Origin: Ignavibacteriales bacterium UBA1304
GTDB lineage: Bacteria; Bacteroidota; Ignavibacteria; Ignavibacteriales; Ignavibacteriaceae
Assembly (NCBI GenBank): GCA_002307295.1
Contig: DBTY01000003.1
Coordinates: 73,650 to 137,649 of the forward strand
Direction: 5' to 3'
DNA: 64,000 bases
Shown here: positions 34,846 to 44,018 of the stretch, in pieces
Layout: each line of letters starts with the position of its first letter
How positions within the stretch are numbered: the first letter of the stretch is position 1
Notes under the pieces: generated by a model
Told to the model about the DNA's origin: nothing
Seen by the model: only the letters and a program-made list of their open reading frames with translations
The model's database searches: none
Made by a program: the position numbers and the translations under genes

Positions 34846-35541
34846 TATGTGCGCCGGTTTGTTGATTAATTTGTTCGCAAAAAAATCTACCGCTTTCCAA
34901 AGTTGAAATGGGAAATATTTTAGCAGCGAATACGTCCTTAGGAAAATTAAAACTTTATTCCCGAAAATTTTCCAAGATGTTGCTTTTACCGCAATATTAT
35001 CAATAAGTTTTATTAATGTTTCTTCGTCGAACGAATGTATATGCGCGTTTATCGGCGTTTTCTGGTTGCAGTGGATGCAGAGAGAATATCTTAGAATTTC
35101 CTTATATGGAGTAGTAATTATCAGACATCCGCCCGGTTTAACTACTCTGAATAGTTCATTAGCGAAGTCTTTTGGAGAAATTACATGTTCGATAATTTCG
35201 GAGGCTATAACGCAATCAATTGATCCTGTTTTAAGCGGAAGAAAAAAAGAATCGCCAGTAATGCCATTGTGGTTTTTATCCGGATACAGCTTCTTCGCTT
35301 TTTTTACGTTTATTGAAGAAATATCAAAGGAAAATACTTTTTTGTCCTGTTTTAGGTATCGTTTTGCAACCCATGCAGAACCGCATCCGACGTCTAAAAT
35401 TGAATTGGCGTTTTGATCCATTTGCGATTCAATATATTCATGCACTCGTCTTTCGTCATGCTCGGTTGCGCCTTTTCTTTCTTCAAAATAGTCGAACTTT
35501 TCGGCGTCCGTTTTATAATGCTCTACATAATTAAAATTCAA
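34825..35541 (-). CDS. Class I SAM-dependent methyltransferase
   Basis: 238 residues. Motif I is ILDVGCGSAWVAKRYL, the acidic motif II is VFSFDI, motif IV is IDCVIASEIIEHV, and LFRVVKPGGCLIITTP follows. The C-terminal ~70 residues are basic and aromatic and could contact a membrane. The location among envelope glycosyltransferases suggests a glycan, lipid or quinone-like substrate, but this is not shown. It is divergent from the GT9 gene with a 90-bp AT-rich gap. Confidence 0.82.
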   Translation of the reverse strand: MNFNYVEHYKTDAEKFDYFEERKGATEHDERRVHEYIESQMDQNANSILDVGCGSAWVAKRYLKQDKKVFSFDISSINVKKAKKLYPDKNHNGITGDSFFLPLKTGSIDCVIASEIIEHVISPKDFANELFRVVKPGGCLIITTPYKEILRYSLCIHCNQKTPINAHIHSFDEETLIKLIDNIAVKATSWKIFGNKVLIFLRTYSLLKYFPFQLWKAVDFFANKLINKPAHILIKYVK

Positions 35542-35630
35542 TTTTTCTCTAAAAAGTTATATATTAGAATTTAACAGTTTTATTTTATTTAAAATAAGAA
35601 TATAACATTACAGCTGAAAGCGATAAATAT

Positions 35631-36632
35631 ATGAATGATAATTTAAGAATATTAATAGCAAGAACAGACAGAATAGGCGATGTGGTTTTATCAACTGCAA
35701 TTCCAAGAGAAATTAAAAGGAATAATCCCAAAGCCTTTGTGGCGGTTTTGGTTAAAGAATATACAAAAGATATTTTTTTAGAGAATCCGAATATTGACGA
35801 AATAGTTGTTTATAATCCACAAGAGAGTTTTCTTAAAACAGTATTGGCTATACGAAAATTTAATTTCTCGGACGCAATTACTCTTTTGCCGGATAAAAGG
35901 ATTAACTGGCTCCTTTTTTATGCTGGAATAAAAACCAGAACAGTAAACGGCTTTAAGTTTTATCAGTTTATTACAAACTCAAAAAGCGTTTTTAGACGGA
36001 AATATAAGCCGTTGAAAAGCGAAGCCGAGTATTGTCTTGATACAATCAGAAAACTTGGGATGAACGTTGAATCAAACGCTTCTGAAATACACTTAAGTTC
36101 CGATGAAAAGAAAATATCGGAATCGATCAGGGGTAAATATTTGGGCAAGTCGCTTATTGGCGTACACGCCTCAAGCGGAAGTTCTGCTCCCAATATGAAA
36201 ACGGCTGAATATGTAAAATTAGTTAAACAGCTTGCTGCTAAACCAGATATACAGTTATTTGTGACCGATAACAACCCAAGAGAGGAATTACTAAACATAG
36301 AGGGGGTAGTTTATCCCAATATTGGTAAAACATTGCGCGAGTCCATTATTAATTTTTCGGCGCTTGACGTATTGATTTCTGCAAGCACAGGTCCAATGCA
36401 TTTATCCGGCGCGTTAAAAGTTGCCACGTTGTCACTATTTTGTCCTATGACGGCCTGTTCGCCAATACTTTGGGGACCAATGGGGAACAAAGTAAAGTAT
36501 GTTATTCCAGATAAAGAATACTGCCTTAAAAAATGCCCCGGCGATCCTAAAAAATGTTTTTTTGAAGGAGACGGCGGAATAAATTCGGAAAAGGTTCTAA
36601 ATGAATTAAAAGAACTAATTCCTTCGGATTAA
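35631..36632 (+). CDS. Glycosyltransferase family 9 (heptosyltransferase-like)
   Basis: 333 residues. The N-terminus LRILIARTDRIGDVVLSTAIP is the typical GT9 opening. The C-terminal half has LIGVHASSGSSAPNM and LISASTGPMHLSGALKVATLSLF, the ADP-heptose site region. There is a C-terminal Cys pair (YCLKKCPGDPKKC), as in several LPS heptosyltransferases. It likely adds heptose or a related sugar to the lipopolysaccharide core at the cytoplasmic face. Confidence 0.85.
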   Translation: MNDNLRILIARTDRIGDVVLSTAIPREIKRNNPKAFVAVLVKEYTKDIFLENPNIDEIVVYNPQESFLKTVLAIRKFNFSDAITLLPDKRINWLLFYAGIKTRTVNGFKFYQFITNSKSVFRRKYKPLKSEAEYCLDTIRKLGMNVESNASEIHLSSDEKKISESIRGKYLGKSLIGVHASSGSSAPNMKTAEYVKLVKQLAAKPDIQLFVTDNNPREELLNIEGVVYPNIGKTLRESIINFSALDVLISASTGPMHLSGALKVATLSLFCPMTACSPILWGPMGNKVKYVIPDKEYCLKKCPGDPKKCFFEGDGGINSEKVLNELKELIPSD

Positions 36633-36786
36633 ATAAATTAGCTTTAGCAGACATCCTTTACCGGTTAGCGGCTTGATATTAATTTTTGAAATTTACAGTA
36701 TATTAATAACTCAATTTATAACGAGCGATTATTTTCGTAAATTAAGGTATTAATAATTTAAATAATTTTGGATATTCGGAACGCGG

Positions 36787-37626
36787 ATGAAACAATACTT
36801 GGATCTTGTAAAATTAGTTATTGACGAAGGCGTAAGAAAACAAAACCGTACTGGAATTGATACGCTTTCTTATTTTTCAGCAAATTACAAAACTGACTTA
36901 TCGTTAGGATTCCCTCTTTTAACTACAAAAAAAATGGAATGGAAGTCGCTTTTGTATGAAGTGCTTTGGTATCTTTCTGGCGATAATCATATAAGAAACC
37001 TCAGAAAACATACTAAAATATGGGACGCCTGGGCTGATGAAGACGGCAACCTTGAAACCGCATACGGCTATTACTGGCGGCATTTCCCAAGCGCGCAAAA
37101 GGATAAAGAAGGTAATTGGCAGGTTACGGAAATTGATCAGATTCAATACATAATAGACGAAATAAAACGCAATCCGAATAGCAGAAGGTTAATTGTAACT
37201 GCATGGGAGCCGGGCAACGCTATTCACAGCAAACTGCCTCCGTGCCATTATACATATGCGTTTAATGTGCTTAATAATAAACTGAATTGCCATTTATGTC
37301 AAAGATCTGGCGATATTGCTCTTGGCATTCCGTTTAACTTAGCCGCTTATGCAATTTTAACTCAAATAATTGCTCAGCAGGTTGGACTTGAGCCGGGAAT
37401 ATTTTCTCATACAATTATTGACGCGCATATTTATATTGGAGATAAAGGGACTGCAAATGAAAAATACGATCATCTTGCTGGATTAAAAGAGCAGCTTAAA
37501 AGAGAACCGCTTCCGCTTTCAAAGTTAACTATTGCTAATAAACCGATTGACGAACTTACTTTTGAAGACTTTGAATTAACCGGATATCAATCGCATCCGA
37601 AGATTAAATTTGAGGTGGCTGTTTGA
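36787..37626 (+). CDS. thyA: Thymidylate synthase ThyA
   Basis: 279 residues. The catalytic Cys is in LPPCHYTYAFNV. The other landmarks are RKQNRTGIDTLSYF, LTTKKMEWKSLLYEVLWYLSGD, and the substrate loop LCQRSGDIALGIPFNLA. The enzyme methylates dUMP with methylene-THF and releases dihydrofolate, which FolA (next gene) recycles. The two genes overlap by 4 nt. Confidence 0.96.
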   Translation: MKQYLDLVKLVIDEGVRKQNRTGIDTLSYFSANYKTDLSLGFPLLTTKKMEWKSLLYEVLWYLSGDNHIRNLRKHTKIWDAWADEDGNLETAYGYYWRHFPSAQKDKEGNWQVTEIDQIQYIIDEIKRNPNSRRLIVTAWEPGNAIHSKLPPCHYTYAFNVLNNKLNCHLCQRSGDIALGIPFNLAAYAILTQIIAQQVGLEPGIFSHTIIDAHIYIGDKGTANEKYDHLAGLKEQLKREPLPLSKLTIANKPIDELTFEDFELTGYQSHPKIKFEVAV

Positions 37627-38102
37627 AAAAAATAATTATTGCCGCAGTTTCTCAAAATGGAATAATAGGCGATTCAGGCGAAATGCTCTGGCATTCAAAA
37701 GAAGATTTCCAGCATTTTAAGAGAACCACTATGGGGTTCCCTGTTATAATGGGACGGAAAACTTTTGAATCGATGAAGAAGCCTCTTAATGGACGCCTAA
37801 ACATTATTATTACGCGGAACAGTAATTATTCAACCGATTTTCCTGAAGTTATTATTTTTAATGATTTTACGCAGGCGTTTGAGCTATGCGAAGAAAAAAA
37901 ATACGAAAAAGCCTTTATTATCGGCGGCGGAGAAGTTTATAAACAAACTATCAATCAGGCTGACGAGATGATTATTTCTCATATGAAGCTTACAGCGGAA
38001 GGGAATACTTCTTTTCCGGAAATTGATAAACAAAAATGGGAAATACTTTCGGAAACTGATATGGGCGCTTTTGTTGTTATTCATTATGTAAGATGTAATT
38101 GA
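37623..38102 (+). CDS. folA: Dihydrofolate reductase, TTG start
   Basis: 159 residues. Landmarks are IAAVSQNGIIGDSGEMLWHSKED, GFPVIMGRKTFESM, RLNIIITRN and AFIIGGGEVYKQT. The start is TTG at 37623, in a TTGA overlap with the thyA stop. No ATG exists before the conserved IAAVSQNGIIG, so the TTG is secure. Coupled translation with thyA balances production and reduction of dihydrofolate. Confidence 0.93.
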   Translation: MKKIIIAAVSQNGIIGDSGEMLWHSKEDFQHFKRTTMGFPVIMGRKTFESMKKPLNGRLNIIITRNSNYSTDFPEVIIFNDFTQAFELCEEKKYEKAFIIGGGEVYKQTINQADEMIISHMKLTAEGNTSFPEIDKQKWEILSETDMGAFVVIHYVRCN

Positions 38103-38144
38103 ATATAAATAATCGCTTGAGTTTATTCAAAAAATATTCGAGAA

Positions 38145-38247
38145 GGCGTTATGGTTCGACCATGACGCCCAAGCAAATAAAACGTAACTATGTTCAGTCA
38201 TCCAGAGCGAAGCCGAAGGATGACGCCGAAGCCGCTTTAAGCGCGGC
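38145..38247. repeat. Cluster of three intergenic inverted repeats between folA and mutL
   Basis: The first is GGCGTTATGGT-tcg-ACCATGACGCC (38145-38169, one G-T mismatch). The second is GTCATCC...GGATGAC (38197-38224) around a GAGCGAAGCCGAA core. The third is GCCGC...GCGGC (38231-38247). The second matches elements at 40220-40277 and 57738-57774, so it belongs to a dispersed palindromic repeat family. Confidence 0.7.
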
Positions 38248-38297
38248 GCAACTTATAATTTTCTAATGCATTAATTTGGTTCAAATAAGAAATAAAA

Positions 38298-40160
38298 ATG
38301 TCAAAAATTCAAATATTACCTGAAAATTTAGCTAATAAAATTGCTGCTGGCGAAGTTGTTCAGAGACCCGAATCGGTGGTAAAAGAGCTTTTAGAAAACT
38401 CGATTGACGCAGAATCTAAAAATATTGAGCTGATTATAAAAAAAGCCGGTAAAGTTTTAATTCAGGTTTGCGACGACGGATTGGGAATGAGCGAAGAGGA
38501 CGCTATACTTTGCATACAAAAGCACGCCACAAGCAAAATATCAACTTATCAGGATCTTGAGGATATAAGAACTTTGGGTTTTCGCGGTGAAGCTTTGAGC
38601 TCAATTTCTTCAGTCAGTCAGTTTGAAATTAAAACTGAAACGCGCGACCAGGAACTCGGCACTCTTATACGTATCGAGGGAGAAAATAATATTCAGACTG
38701 AAAAAGGCTCCTTTCCTAAAGGAACTACTACTACTGTAAAAAATCTTTTTTATAATATTCCTGCAAGGCGGAATTTTCTTAAAACGGACGCGACTGAATT
38801 TAAACATATCATAGATACTTTTAATAAAATTGCATTAAGCCATCCGGAGCTTTCTTTTAAACTTTGGAACGACGACGATTTAGTCTGCAATTATCCAGAA
38901 TCCGATTTAAGCGCAAGAATACAGCAGGTCTTTTCCGATAATATGATAGACGCGCTTATACCTGTCAGCGAAATGACTGAGTTTATGAATATATCCGGTT
39001 TTATTGGCAAGCCTTCTATGTTAAAAAAGAGCAAAGGAGATCAGTACCTTTTTCTTAACAATAGATATGTTATAAGCAGACAGATAAGCCATGCGGTTTT
39101 TTCCGCTTACGAAAATATACTTGAAAAAGGAGACTACCCTTTCTTTATTTTATTTGTAGAGCTTGATCCGCGTAAAGTTGATATTAACGTTCATCCATCA
39201 AAGCTTGAAGTTCGGTTTGAGGACGAAAAAGATATTTACAGCTTTGTGCTGGCTGTTATCAGGAAAAGTCTAGGCGGTTACGATTTGATTCCTTCGATGG
39301 CTTTTGCGCCTCCCCGTTTAGACGAACAGGAAAAGCTACAGGTAAATAATTTTGTTAGGGTCCAACGAAATGATTTTTCAGACAGACCAGTCTTTGAAAA
39401 ACAATCGTATGCAAAAACAAATTTTTCGGATAGAGAAGTCGATCTGCTATTTGGTTCATTAAATAAAGAAATTACGTCCATGAGTAAAACAGAAAGCGCG
39501 TTTCCTCCGTTTGAAGAAACCCGTCCAGTCGCGGAGCCTCAGCAGCTGGCTAAGCCAAGCTGGCAGAATACGCTATCGAACAAGGAAGAAAACACTTCGT
39601 TTATTATACAACTGCATAATAAATATATTCTATCGCAGATTAAAACCGGGCTGATGATAATAGATCAGCATGTCGCTCACGAAAGGATATTATACGAAAA
39701 AGCCATCAACCTGATGGACGCTAATATGCCTTTTTCGCAGCAGCTGCTTTTTCCTAAAACGGTTCAGCTTGACGCCGGGAGTCTTTCTGTGTTAAAGGAA
39801 ATTTACCCGCTGCTTTTACAGTTAGGGTTTGGAATCAGGTTCCAGAATAAAAGCGCCGTAGTAATTGAAGGCGTGCCGCAGGATATTAAACAGGGCTCCG
39901 AAGAGAAAATATTATTAGAAATAATTGAAGAATATCAGATTAACCAGCGGGAAAAAGGACTTGAAGAACGGGACAACATTGCAAAATCTTATTCCTGCAA
40001 AACAGCTATTAAAACAGGCGACAGGCTTTCTGACGTTGAAATGCGTTCATTGATTGATCAGTTATTCGCTACGTCGATGCCTTATGTTTGCCCTCATGGA
40101 AGACCGATTGTAATAAAAATTTCGCTTGAGGAATTTGACAGAAGATTTGGAAGAACCTGA
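38298..40160 (+). CDS. mutL: DNA mismatch repair protein MutL
   Basis: 620 residues. N-terminal GHKL ATPase: IAAGEVVQRPESVVKELLENSIDA, DDGLGMS, HATSKI, and TLGFRGEALSSIS. The C-terminal dimerisation domain carries DQHVAHERILYE, which fits the DQHxxxE(x4)E nicking-endonuclease motif, plus SCKTAIKTGD, CPHGRP and the terminal FDRRF. This is therefore the nicking type of MutL, used where no MutH exists. The linker (about residues 330-430) is low-complexity. Confidence 0.95.
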   Translation: MSKIQILPENLANKIAAGEVVQRPESVVKELLENSIDAESKNIELIIKKAGKVLIQVCDDGLGMSEEDAILCIQKHATSKISTYQDLEDIRTLGFRGEALSSISSVSQFEIKTETRDQELGTLIRIEGENNIQTEKGSFPKGTTTTVKNLFYNIPARRNFLKTDATEFKHIIDTFNKIALSHPELSFKLWNDDDLVCNYPESDLSARIQQVFSDNMIDALIPVSEMTEFMNISGFIGKPSMLKKSKGDQYLFLNNRYVISRQISHAVFSAYENILEKGDYPFFILFVELDPRKVDINVHPSKLEVRFEDEKDIYSFVLAVIRKSLGGYDLIPSMAFAPPRLDEQEKLQVNNFVRVQRNDFSDRPVFEKQSYAKTNFSDREVDLLFGSLNKEITSMSKTESAFPPFEETRPVAEPQQLAKPSWQNTLSNKEENTSFIIQLHNKYILSQIKTGLMIIDQHVAHERILYEKAINLMDANMPFSQQLLFPKTVQLDAGSLSVLKEIYPLLLQLGFGIRFQNKSAVVIEGVPQDIKQGSEEKILLEIIEEYQINQREKGLEERDNIAKSYSCKTAIKTGDRLSDVEMRSLIDQLFATSMPYVCPHGRPIVIKISLEEFDRRFGRT

Positions 40161-40219
40161 TTGGTTTTGTTCAAATGAATTTGTTTATTTGTCCAATAAA
40201 ATTGAAATGGAAAATGATA

Positions 40220-40277
40220 GTCACGCTGAGCTAAGTCGAAGCGTGGCGTCGTCCTTCGACTTAGCTTAGGATGACGC
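40220..40277. repeat. Palindromic intergenic repeat between mutL and the UbiA-like gene
   Basis: Arms CTGAGCTAAGTCGAAG (40226-40241) and CTTCGACTTAGCTTAG (40253-40268) form a 16-bp stem with one mismatch. They are bracketed by GTCACGC and GGATGACGC. The sequence is related to the repeats at 38197-38224 and 57738-57774. Confidence 0.75.
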
Positions 40278-40343
40278 TTTATTTACACAGTATTTATTCA
40301 TAAAAATAGCTAAAACTCACACTGCGGAGGCAGGCGTATTCTG

Positions 40344-41219
40344 ATGGTAAAAAAAATATTCTCTTTGTTTAGAGTATCGCAATGGATAAAGAACCTGTTT
40401 GTTTTTGTTCCTCTCATGTTTTCTAAACATCTGTTTGAGCCGGATTACTCATTAAAAGTACTTCTTGGCTTTTTTATATTTTCGCTTGTTTCAAGCGTAG
40501 TATACACGCTTAACGATATCGCAGACGTTGAATCGGATAGACTTCACCCAATCAAAAAAAACAGACCGATAGCTTCGGGCGCAATTTCCAAAAGCCTCGC
40601 CTACAAATTGGCTATTGCAACAATCATTGTAGTTATTGCATTGCTTCCTTTTACTTCGCGCGGGTTTATTATAACAGTGGCGTTGTATTTAATATCAAAC
40701 CATTTTTACTCTAGAAAATTTAAAAATATGGCTTTGCTTGACGTGTTTAGTATTGCCGCCGGATTTATGATGCGCGTTATTGCCGGCGCGCTGATAATAA
40801 ACGTTTATATTTCAAGCTGGCTTATATTAACTACTATGTTTATTTCCTTATTCCTTGGAGTAATGAAGCGTCGTTCTGAAATTGAACTTACAAAAAACGA
40901 TAGTCATGCTTCCACCAGAAAAGTGCTTGAGTTTTATACTGTTAGTTTTATTGATCAGATAGCCGCAATTAATGCCGCTGGCGTTATTATCTGCTATGCG
41001 CTTTACACGGTTTCTGATAGGACTGTGAAAGTTTTTGGGACGGAAAATCTTATTTATACTACGCCTTTTGTGGCTTTTGGAATTTTTAGATATATGTTCT
41101 TAGTTCATAAAGGGAACGAAGAAAACGCTTCTGATATTTTAGTAAGCGACGTGCAAATGATTGTTAATATCTTGTTATATCTGATTTCTGTCGTTTTAAT
41201 AATTTACTTTATACGCTAA
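40344..41219 (+). CDS. UbiA-family prenyltransferase, phosphoribosyl-decaprenyl-phosphate synthase-like
   Basis: 291 residues with eight to nine membrane helices. The Asp motif NDIADVESDRLHPIKKNRPIASG is the UbiA NDxxD signature in the form seen in decaprenyl-phosphate phosphoribosyltransferases (HPxKxxRPIASG). SNHFYSRKFKNMALLDVFSIAAG is the second motif. Members of this branch attach phosphoribose to a polyprenyl phosphate for arabinan or related glycans. Other UbiA substrates are possible. No partner oxidase or epimerase is adjacent. Confidence 0.72.
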   Translation: MVKKIFSLFRVSQWIKNLFVFVPLMFSKHLFEPDYSLKVLLGFFIFSLVSSVVYTLNDIADVESDRLHPIKKNRPIASGAISKSLAYKLAIATIIVVIALLPFTSRGFIITVALYLISNHFYSRKFKNMALLDVFSIAAGFMMRVIAGALIINVYISSWLILTTMFISLFLGVMKRRSEIELTKNDSHASTRKVLEFYTVSFIDQIAAINAAGVIICYALYTVSDRTVKVFGTENLIYTTPFVAFGIFRYMFLVHKGNEENASDILVSDVQMIVNILLYLISVVLIIYFIR

Positions 41220-41223
41220 GCTT

Positions 41224-42420
41224 ATGCCGGTTTTATTAATAATATTTTTAATAATAATATACTTCTTGTCGCTTTTTACAAAAAGCGTAATGCATTTGAT
41301 TGGCAAAGTGTATTCTATAAACGCTAAAGAAACAGCGGGAAACAAAAAGGAGAGATTTTTTAATTCCTTTTTAGACGTAGTCTCATATTCGTTTGAAATA
41401 TTATTTGTAGCTGATTTAGCCTATCTGTTTAATATCAGTCTGCGTTTATCAATAGTCCTTTCGTTGGCTTTTACTTTTATATTAACTTTTCTTTTTGTTG
41501 AAATACTTACAAAAACAATCATCCGGAATTTTTATGAAGCGGAAAATGTAAACATGGAGATAGCTGATTTTGGCGGGAAGCTTTGCGTTTACTTCTTTTT
41601 CAAAACCCCATTTTTTATTCTTCCTAAAGACATAAAAAAGACAATAAAGGAAAGTCCGGAGTTTAGTCATTTCTTTCATTCGAACGGAAAGACAATAATT
41701 ACTAACGAAACGAAAGAAAGCAATAGCGCGATTGAAAAAGAAATAATAGACAAGGTATATGAATTGGGCGATCAGGGCGTATATGAAGCCATGCGTCCGC
41801 GCACTGAAATTGTCGGCGTTGATATTTCAAACTCGATGGAAGAAGTACATAAAGCATTTGTAGAATCTGGTTATTCAAAGCTGATAGTCTATGACGAGAA
41901 TGTAGATAACATAAAAGGGGTAATAATAGCCTACGATTTATTTAAGTCTCCGCCTGATCTTAAAAGCATCCTTCGCGAAGTTATTTTTGTTCCCGAAAGT
42001 AAAAAAAGTATTGAAATGCTTAATCTGTTTTTGAATAAGCACATCTCAATTGCCGTCGTAGTGGATGAGTTTGGAGGCACGGCGGGTATTGTTACGATGG
42101 AAGATATTATAGAAGAGCTTTTCGGCGAGATTAAAGACGAATACGACGTTGAAGAAAATATTTGCAAAAAAGTTTCTGAAAACAGCTACGTGCTTAGCGG
42201 TAAAGTAGAAATTGACTATATTAACGAAACCTTTGATCTTGATATTCCTTACGGCGATTATGAAACAATTGGCGGGCTGATAATAACTCATTCCGGTAAA
42301 ATTCCAGCAAAAGGCGAAATTGTGAAAATAGGTCCTTTCGCTTTCCAGATCATAAGGTCAAACAATGTAAAAATTGATCTTGTAAAAATGATAGTAGCAG
42401 GCAGCTATAAAGCAATCTAA
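41224..42420 (+). CDS. CBS-domain CorC/HlyC-type membrane protein
   Basis: 398 residues. The N-terminal ~130 residues hold three to four hydrophobic segments of the CNNM/DUF21 type. They are followed by two CBS motifs (AMRPRTEIVGVD...SKLIVYDENVDNIKGVI and ISIAVVVDEFGGTAGIVTMEDIIEELFGEI) and a C-terminal CorC_HlyC domain (DYETIGGLIITHSGKIPAKGE). Such proteins are linked to Mg or Co efflux and were long called hemolysins. It lies 4 nt after the UbiA-like gene. Confidence 0.85.
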   Translation: MPVLLIIFLIIIYFLSLFTKSVMHLIGKVYSINAKETAGNKKERFFNSFLDVVSYSFEILFVADLAYLFNISLRLSIVLSLAFTFILTFLFVEILTKTIIRNFYEAENVNMEIADFGGKLCVYFFFKTPFFILPKDIKKTIKESPEFSHFFHSNGKTIITNETKESNSAIEKEIIDKVYELGDQGVYEAMRPRTEIVGVDISNSMEEVHKAFVESGYSKLIVYDENVDNIKGVIIAYDLFKSPPDLKSILREVIFVPESKKSIEMLNLFLNKHISIAVVVDEFGGTAGIVTMEDIIEELFGEIKDEYDVEENICKKVSENSYVLSGKVEIDYINETFDLDIPYGDYETIGGLIITHSGKIPAKGEIVKIGPFAFQIIRSNNVKIDLVKMIVAGSYKAI

Positions 42421-42533
42421 AATATGCGCCTTAAACCAAATAAACATTAGCTTCCATTTGTTTTGGCTCTTAAGAATATTTCCCGTATTTTTATATCGTA
42501 AAAAAACGCCATTTTAACAAAGAGGATATTGAA

Positions 42534-43673
42534 CTGAATTTTTGCTTAGACGCCGCCGATAAATCTTCAAAGGCCAGAGCCGGTAGTTTTGTTACCGATC
42601 ATGGGACGGTTGAAACGCCTATATTTATGCCCGTAGGGACTCAAGGAACGGTTAAGGCCGTCGATCAGGAGTATCTGCGCAGCGATATTAAGGCTCAGAT
42701 AATACTTTCTAATACTTATCACCTTTATTTAAGGCCCGGCACTGAAATTCTCGAAAAAGCCGGAGGTCTTCATAAGTTCATTAACTGGGAAAAACCTATT
42801 TTAACTGATAGCGGCGGATTTCAGATTTTCAGCCTTGCAGAATTAAGAAAGTTAAAACATGACGGAGTTGAGTTTAGATCGCATTTAGACGGTTCAAAAC
42901 ATTTTTTTACTCCTGAAAAGGTAATTGGAATTGAAAGAAGCATTGGCAGCGATATAATGATGGTTCTTGACGAATGCACTCCTTATCCATGCGAATATGC
43001 TTATGCCAGAAAATCAAAAGAGCTGACTTCCCGCTGGGCTGTATTGAATAAAGAATCCTTCGATAATTCAGTTCCGCTGTATGGGCATAAACAGTTTCTG
43101 TTTGGAATTATTCAAGGAAGCGTTTATAAAGATCTGCGAGAATCGTCGGCTAAAGATTTAGTGAGCTTAGATTTTGACGGTTATGCAATTGGCGGATTAG
43201 CCGTAGGCGAACCTGCCGAGATGATGTATGATTTAATAAATTTTACGACCGACTTTATGCCGGAAAATAAGCCAAGATATCTTATGGGCGTGGGAAGGCC
43301 TGAAAATATTCTTGAAGCGATAGAACGCGGCGTTGATATGTTCGATTGCGTTATGCCGACGCGTAATGCGCGTAACGCGTATTTGTTTACTTCGGAAGGA
43401 ATTTTATCTATGCGCAACGCAAAGCACAAAGATGATTTTTCCGTCATTGATCCAAATTGTTCATGTTATACTTGTAAGAATTTTTCGCGCGCATATTTAA
43501 GGCATTTATACATAGCAAAAGAAATTCTTGCGTTAGAATTGGGCAGCATACACAACCTGCACTTTTATCTCGATCTTGTGAAGGAAGCAAGGAAGCAAAT
43601 AATTGGGGGGACATTTAAAGATTGGAAAGACTCAATATTAAGTAAAATCACAAATTATCAAAAAATAAATTAG
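42534..43673 (+). CDS. tgt: tRNA-guanine transglycosylase (queuine/preQ1), apparent CTG start
   Basis: 379 residues. The zinc-binding Cys/His set is in CSCYTCKNFSRAYLRHL...HNLHFYL. Active-site motifs are ILTDSGGFQIFSLA, GIIQGSVYKDLRE, YAIGGLAVGEP, and DMFDCVMPTRNARNAYLFTSEG. The family N-terminus (NFCLDAADKSSKARAG) aligns to a CTG at 42534, with AGAGGA at 42521-42526 upstream. No ATG, GTG or TTG lies in frame between the stop at 42471 and the internal ATG at 42627, which would remove about 31 conserved residues. Tgt inserts preQ1 at tRNA position 34. yajC follows after 9 nt. Confidence 0.93.
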   Translation: MNFCLDAADKSSKARAGSFVTDHGTVETPIFMPVGTQGTVKAVDQEYLRSDIKAQIILSNTYHLYLRPGTEILEKAGGLHKFINWEKPILTDSGGFQIFSLAELRKLKHDGVEFRSHLDGSKHFFTPEKVIGIERSIGSDIMMVLDECTPYPCEYAYARKSKELTSRWAVLNKESFDNSVPLYGHKQFLFGIIQGSVYKDLRESSAKDLVSLDFDGYAIGGLAVGEPAEMMYDLINFTTDFMPENKPRYLMGVGRPENILEAIERGVDMFDCVMPTRNARNAYLFTSEGILSMRNAKHKDDFSVIDPNCSCYTCKNFSRAYLRHLYIAKEILALELGSIHNLHFYLDLVKEARKQIIGGTFKDWKDSILSKITNYQKIN

Positions 43674-43682
43674 GAGAATCCT

Positions 43683-44015
43683 ATGTTACATTTAATAGCT
43701 ATGGCTCCGCAGCAAAACGCAGGCGGCAGCGGCAATATGGTTAGCACTTTAATTATGTTCGGCGCAATCTTTGCAATTTTCTATTTCATGATTATCCGCC
43801 CTCAACAAAAAAGAGCTAAAGAAAGAGAAAAATTAATTTCTAATCTTCAGAAAGGCGATAAGGTAATTACTACTGGCGGAATGTATGGAACAATTGCCGG
43901 CATAGAAGAAAAAACAATTTTAGTTCAGATTGCTGACGGCGTTAAAATTAAATTTGACAAATCGGCAATTAACGTAGTAACGTCATCTAAAGAAAACGAT
44001 CAAATTAAGGCATAA
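43683..44015 (+). CDS. yajC: Preprotein translocase subunit YajC
   Basis: 110 residues. One membrane helix (MVSTLIMFGAIFAIFYFMII) is followed by RPQQKRAKEREKLISNLQKGDKVITTGGMYGTI, the family signature. It is an accessory subunit of SecDF/YidC. The tgt-yajC order is widespread in bacteria, but here ribBA follows instead of secD. Confidence 0.93.
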   Translation: MLHLIAMAPQQNAGGSGNMVSTLIMFGAIFAIFYFMIIRPQQKRAKEREKLISNLQKGDKVITTGGMYGTIAGIEEKTILVQIADGVKIKFDKSAINVVTSSKENDQIKA

Positions 44016-44018
44016 ATT

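Noticed and set aside
38145..38247. CRISPR-like repeats
   Set aside because: The palindromes have no regular spacing or conserved direct repeats, and no cas genes occur in the window.
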